Shown piece after piece: positions 41,121 to 43,854 of a DNA stretch of 43,854 nucleotides. Source of the stretch: an uncultured Eubacteriales bacterium (lineage in GTDB: Bacteria; Bacillota; Clostridia; Oscillospirales; CAG-272); contig CAKRZE010000019.1 in the NCBI GenBank assembly GCA_934432725.1, positions 1 through 43,854 of the forward strand. Direction: 5' to 3'. Position 1 is the first letter of the stretch. Every line of letters starts with the position of its first letter. Made by a program: the position numbers and the translations under genes. Under the pieces are notes generated by a model. That model was given only the letters and a program-made list of their open reading frames with translations, did no database searches and was not told the origin of the DNA.

Positions 41121-42693
41121 CAAAAAACGCCGGAGCAACGCTCTGCCGGGGGCGGGTGCCGCTGCCACGCCTCCGGAGTGCGCACTGTCATCCGCGCAGC
41201 CGGGCAAAAAGTCAAGATCCAGGGTCAGCATCCGCCGGAAATTGCTGTTCAGCTTTTTCATCTACGGGTTGATCCTGCTTGCCGTTCTGTGGCTCTGTCA
41301 GGTCGTCTTTCTGGAACACATTTATAAAGCCATCAAAATCGCCGAGATCAAGTCCACTGCCCTTGAACTGACGGCAAACACCGACAGTGACAATTTGCAG
41401 ACACAGGCAGAGACGGTCGGCGGCAAAAATGAGGTCTGCGTGCTGATTCTGGTCATGCAGACCCCGGACAGTGCCGTCAGAATCGCGGATGTCAATGCCA
41501 ATGCGCGCTGCCTGATTCATAACATGTCCCGCGACAGCGTATTCAAGCTGTACGACCTGGCAAAGCGAAACGGCGGGTCCGCCTTGCAGCGGTATCGCTA
41601 TGATGAAAGCAAAAAGCTGTACTATACGGTTCAGGAAAACGCCGCCGGTCAATCCGATGATGAAGAATCCATTGTTTACACGCTGATCCGGCAAAACAGT
41701 GACGGAAAGGATGTCCTGTGCATCTTCAATTCGGTCATTTCCCCGGTCGGCTCTACGGTCCGGACCCTGCATTTTCTTCTGCTTGCCGTCTCGGGGCTGG
41801 TATTTCTGCTTGCGGTCGTTCTGACACTGATTCTGTCCGCACGTATTTCCGGACCGATCATCCGCATCAACCGGACAGCAAAGGAGCTCGCAAAGGGCAA
41901 CTATGCGGTTGACTTTCACAGCAGAGGCTACCGCGAAATCTCCGAGCTTGGGGATACGCTGAATTACGCCGCCTCCGAGCTTTCCAAAACCGATCAGCTC
42001 CGGCGCGAGCTGATTGCAAATGTATCCCATGACCTTCGCACGCCGCTGACCCTGATCTCCGGATACGCCGAGGTCATTCGTGACCTTCCCGGGGAAAACA
42101 CACCTGAAAATATCCAAATCATTATCGATGAAACGCAGCGGCTCACATCGCTTGTCAATGACATGCTGGACATTTCAAAGCTGCAATCCGGCACACAGCG
42201 ACCGGAGTTTTCCGCCTTTAATCTGACCGATACGCTGCGCGGCGCTCTGAAGCGCTATAATAAGCTGATTGAGCAGGATCATTATCACATTGATTTTTTT
42301 GCGGACCGCGATATCACCGTACAGACCGACCGGATCCGTTTTCAGCAGGTTTTCTATAATCTGGTCAACAATGCCGTCACACATACCGGCGCAGACAAGC
42401 AGGTTACCGTCCGTCAGGAGCTTTTTCCGGCCTCCGGCACCCCGTCCCGTGTCCGCGTATCGGTCACAGACACCGGTGAGGGCATTGCCCCGGAACAGCT
42501 CCCGCTCATCTGGGACCGATATTATAAGGTCGATAAGGTCCACAAGCGCGCAGCGGTCGGCACAGGACTCGGTCTATCCATTGTCAAAACGATTATGGAG
42601 CTGCTCCACGGAAGCTACGGCGTTGTCAGTACGCCGGGACAGGGCAGCACCTTCTGGGTTGAGCTCCCGCTCGATCCGCCTGCAGAACCGTAA
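41101..42693 (+). CDS. Sensor histidine kinase
   Basis: A 530-residue partner of the preceding regulator. A basic, disordered cytoplasmic N-terminus (1-45) is followed by TM1 (about 49-70), an extracytoplasmic sensor region of about 150 residues, TM2 (about 222-246), HAMP (about 247-300), the phosphoacceptor helix with H310 (NVSHDLRTPLTLISGYAEV) and an HATPase domain with N box NLVNNAVTHT, G1 DTGEGIAP and G2 GTGLGLSIVK. No ATG fits the family start. TTG 41101 follows GGGGAGTGGG and overlaps the regulator gene by 20 bases, the most likely start. The signal sensed is unknown. A bidirectional terminator follows. Confidence 0.93.
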   Translation: MKPILHNKKRRSNALPGAGAAATPPECALSSAQPGKKSRSRVSIRRKLLFSFFIYGLILLAVLWLCQVVFLEHIYKAIKIAEIKSTALELTANTDSDNLQTQAETVGGKNEVCVLILVMQTPDSAVRIADVNANARCLIHNMSRDSVFKLYDLAKRNGGSALQRYRYDESKKLYYTVQENAAGQSDDEESIVYTLIRQNSDGKDVLCIFNSVISPVGSTVRTLHFLLLAVSGLVFLLAVVLTLILSARISGPIIRINRTAKELAKGNYAVDFHSRGYREISELGDTLNYAASELSKTDQLRRELIANVSHDLRTPLTLISGYAEVIRDLPGENTPENIQIIIDETQRLTSLVNDMLDISKLQSGTQRPEFSAFNLTDTLRGALKRYNKLIEQDHYHIDFFADRDITVQTDRIRFQQVFYNLVNNAVTHTGADKQVTVRQELFPASGTPSRVRVSVTDTGEGIAPEQLPLIWDRYYKVDKVHKRAAVGTGLGLSIVKTIMELLHGSYGVVSTPGQGSTFWVELPLDPPAEP

Positions 42694-42705
42694 AACACAT
42701 CCCGA

Positions 42706-42748
42706 AAAAACACCGTATGCCCGTTACGACCGGGTATACGGTGTTTTT
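42706..42748. terminator. Bidirectional terminator between the kinase gene and ylmH
   Basis: An 18-base arm at 42706-42723 (AAAAACACCGTATGCCCG) pairs with 42731-42748 (one G-U). A and T runs on its ends let it serve both convergent genes. Confidence 0.93.
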
Positions 42749-42765
42749 ACTGCTCAAATTCGGAA

Positions 42766-43551
42766 TCAGCGATAGTACAGAAATGTTATACGGACCCTTC
42801 CCTTTTTGGTCAATCCGCCGCCGAGCTGAATCTTTATTTTCCCTTTGCCGCGCAGTACGATCCGATCGGCATCGTGAACCGAAGCATCCGGCTTCACAAC
42901 GCTCCTTCCGTTCACGGAAACCAATCCGCTTCTGACCGCATCTGCCGCCGCTTCCCTTGAAATGCAAAACCCGGAAGCTAAGATCGCATCCATTCGCAAA
43001 GAGGCAACCGTATCCGAACGCTGCTCCAAAGCCGGCGGATGCGCCTGTACCTGCTCCGCACCGATTTCCGTGCACTTCACATGGTATCTGCCGACTGTTT
43101 TCAGATTCTCGCACACAAAGGGCGCCATTTCCCGCGTCAGAATCAGATCAGCAAAGCCATCGCATACGTATAAATCCCCCAAGGTATCTCGCTCCATGCC
43201 AAGCCCCAACAGTGCACCGAGAAAATCGCGATGCGTCAAAGGCGCCGATATATCAAAAAAAGAAAGCGAGATACGAAGATACGCAATTGCGGCAATTTCC
43301 GCATTTACCTCGTCCTTTGGAATATAGTCAGGCAAAAAACAGATTCTTACGCGCTCAGCCTCCGGAACGCCCCCAAATGCAACGGCGTTTTCACAGCAAA
43401 TCGAATTGAGAAAGCGCTCTGCCTCAAACCGTTCATGCTCCGACAGAAACGGCGTACAAACCGGAATACAGCGGCGGCTGCAAAGCTGCATCTTATCGGT
43501 AAGACGCGCGAAAAAGAATTTGTCCACAGCCTGTTGGCTTTCCTGTTTCAT
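42766..43551 (-). CDS. ylmH: S4-domain RNA-binding protein YlmH
   Basis: A 261-residue cytoplasmic protein of the YlmH family, which carries an S4 RNA-binding domain at the C-terminus (about 178-235: LRMDAILASGFCISREAAADAVRSGLVSVNG). The N-terminal two thirds (FLSEHERFEAERFL, HRDFLGALLGLGMERDTLGDL, VGRYHVKCTEI) match the family. In Gram-positive bacteria ylmH usually lies near division genes; recent work links it to rescue of stalled ribosomal subunits. The ATG at 43551 follows GGGGGT; a TTG four codons upstream (43563) is an alternative. Neighbouring division genes are not in the window. Confidence 0.92.
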   Translation of the reverse strand: MKQESQQAVDKFFFARLTDKMQLCSRRCIPVCTPFLSEHERFEAERFLNSICCENAVAFGGVPEAERVRICFLPDYIPKDEVNAEIAAIAYLRISLSFFDISAPLTHRDFLGALLGLGMERDTLGDLYVCDGFADLILTREMAPFVCENLKTVGRYHVKCTEIGAEQVQAHPPALEQRSDTVASLRMDAILASGFCISREAAADAVRSGLVSVNGRSVVKPDASVHDADRIVLRGKGKIKIQLGGGLTKKGRVRITFLYYR

Positions 43552-43563
43552 CTGTACCCCCAA

Positions 43564-43783
43564 TCGGTTTTTGACCGAATCCTCTCATTTCATTTATAAA
43601 GAAAACGCCGGCACTCCGGACGTCCTGCCGTTCTCGCAGCGTTTCCAACTGTTCCCCAACCTGCTCTGCAATGTTTCCTGCCGCAGTCGAATCGCAGTTT
43701 TTCCGAAAAATTCTTCTATCCTCAAAAGAAACCGAGCCAAGGCGCCAAGCTTTCTGCCTCTCCGCTCTCCAAAAAACAAGGAA
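43564..43783. other. Spacer upstream of ylmH
   Basis: About 220 bp with no supportable gene. A minus-strand frame of 61-111 codons covers it but begins without a ribosome binding site inside the terminator region and has no family likeness. The promoter of ylmH was not recognised. Confidence 0.45.
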
Positions 43784-43817
43784 CAAAAAAAGGTTCTGAA
43801 CCAAAAGTTCAGAACCT
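43784..43817 (-). terminator. Terminator-like hairpin near the right edge
   Basis: AGGTTCTGAAC (43791-43801) pairs perfectly with GTTCAGAACCT (43807-43817). On the minus strand seven Ts follow (43790-43784), so it could end a minus-strand gene lying beyond the window, or be a stem of a plus-strand RNA leader. Confidence 0.75.
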
Positions 43818-43854
43818 AAGACGTCCATTCAAAACCGAACAAAGCTAGACAAAC

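Overview
The window looks like part of the chromosome of an anaerobic, spore-forming Clostridia member, probably an Oscillospirales-type gut bacterium of moderately high GC. The evidence is a spoIIR sporulation gene, a type III glutamine synthetase beside an ANTAR regulator, a GGGtGRT-family gene, AAGGAGG-type ribosome binding sites and many TTGACA-17-TATAAT promoters. Assignment below class level is inference. No phage, plasmid, transposase or CRISPR array was seen.

Layout. Positions 1-519 hold a tandem repeat array. Positions 747-5691 form a nitrogen-assimilation module: an ANTAR RNA-binding regulator and a type I-like glutamine synthetase on the minus strand, diverging from a type III glutamine synthetase on the plus strand that has a promoter and an intrinsic terminator in its leader. 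nadE (glutamine-dependent NAD synthetase, a glutamine user) and comEC follow. A small lipoprotein, a free-standing tRNA-Gly, pyrG (CTP synthase, also glutamine-dependent) and an orphan solute-binding lipoprotein fill 10.7-16.5 kb. Then come spoIIR, an ECF sigma/anti-sigma pair, an AMP-forming acyl-CoA synthetase, and a two-gene cassette made of an IscU-like scaffold and a GGGtGRT protein (22.4-24.2 kb). This cassette is conserved in anaerobes but has no known function, and it is the best candidate here for an undescribed system. A CBM9-like surface protein and a small transaldolase lie on the minus strand.

The right half carries miaB, mutS, mutL, tgt and a LysR regulator in the same direction, a second tandem array (37775-38204), htrA, an OmpR-type two-component pair, and ylmH on the minus strand. 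The last bases look like the approach to another transcription unit, possibly an rRNA operon.

The most unusual physical property is the intergenic DNA. Many spacers are 350-1100 bp long, GC-rich, without believable genes, and several contain direct repeats with monomers of about 133-138 bp. Two arrays share an A-B-A-B design in which a diverged pair was duplicated exactly. All function calls come from reading motifs by eye; no database search was run.
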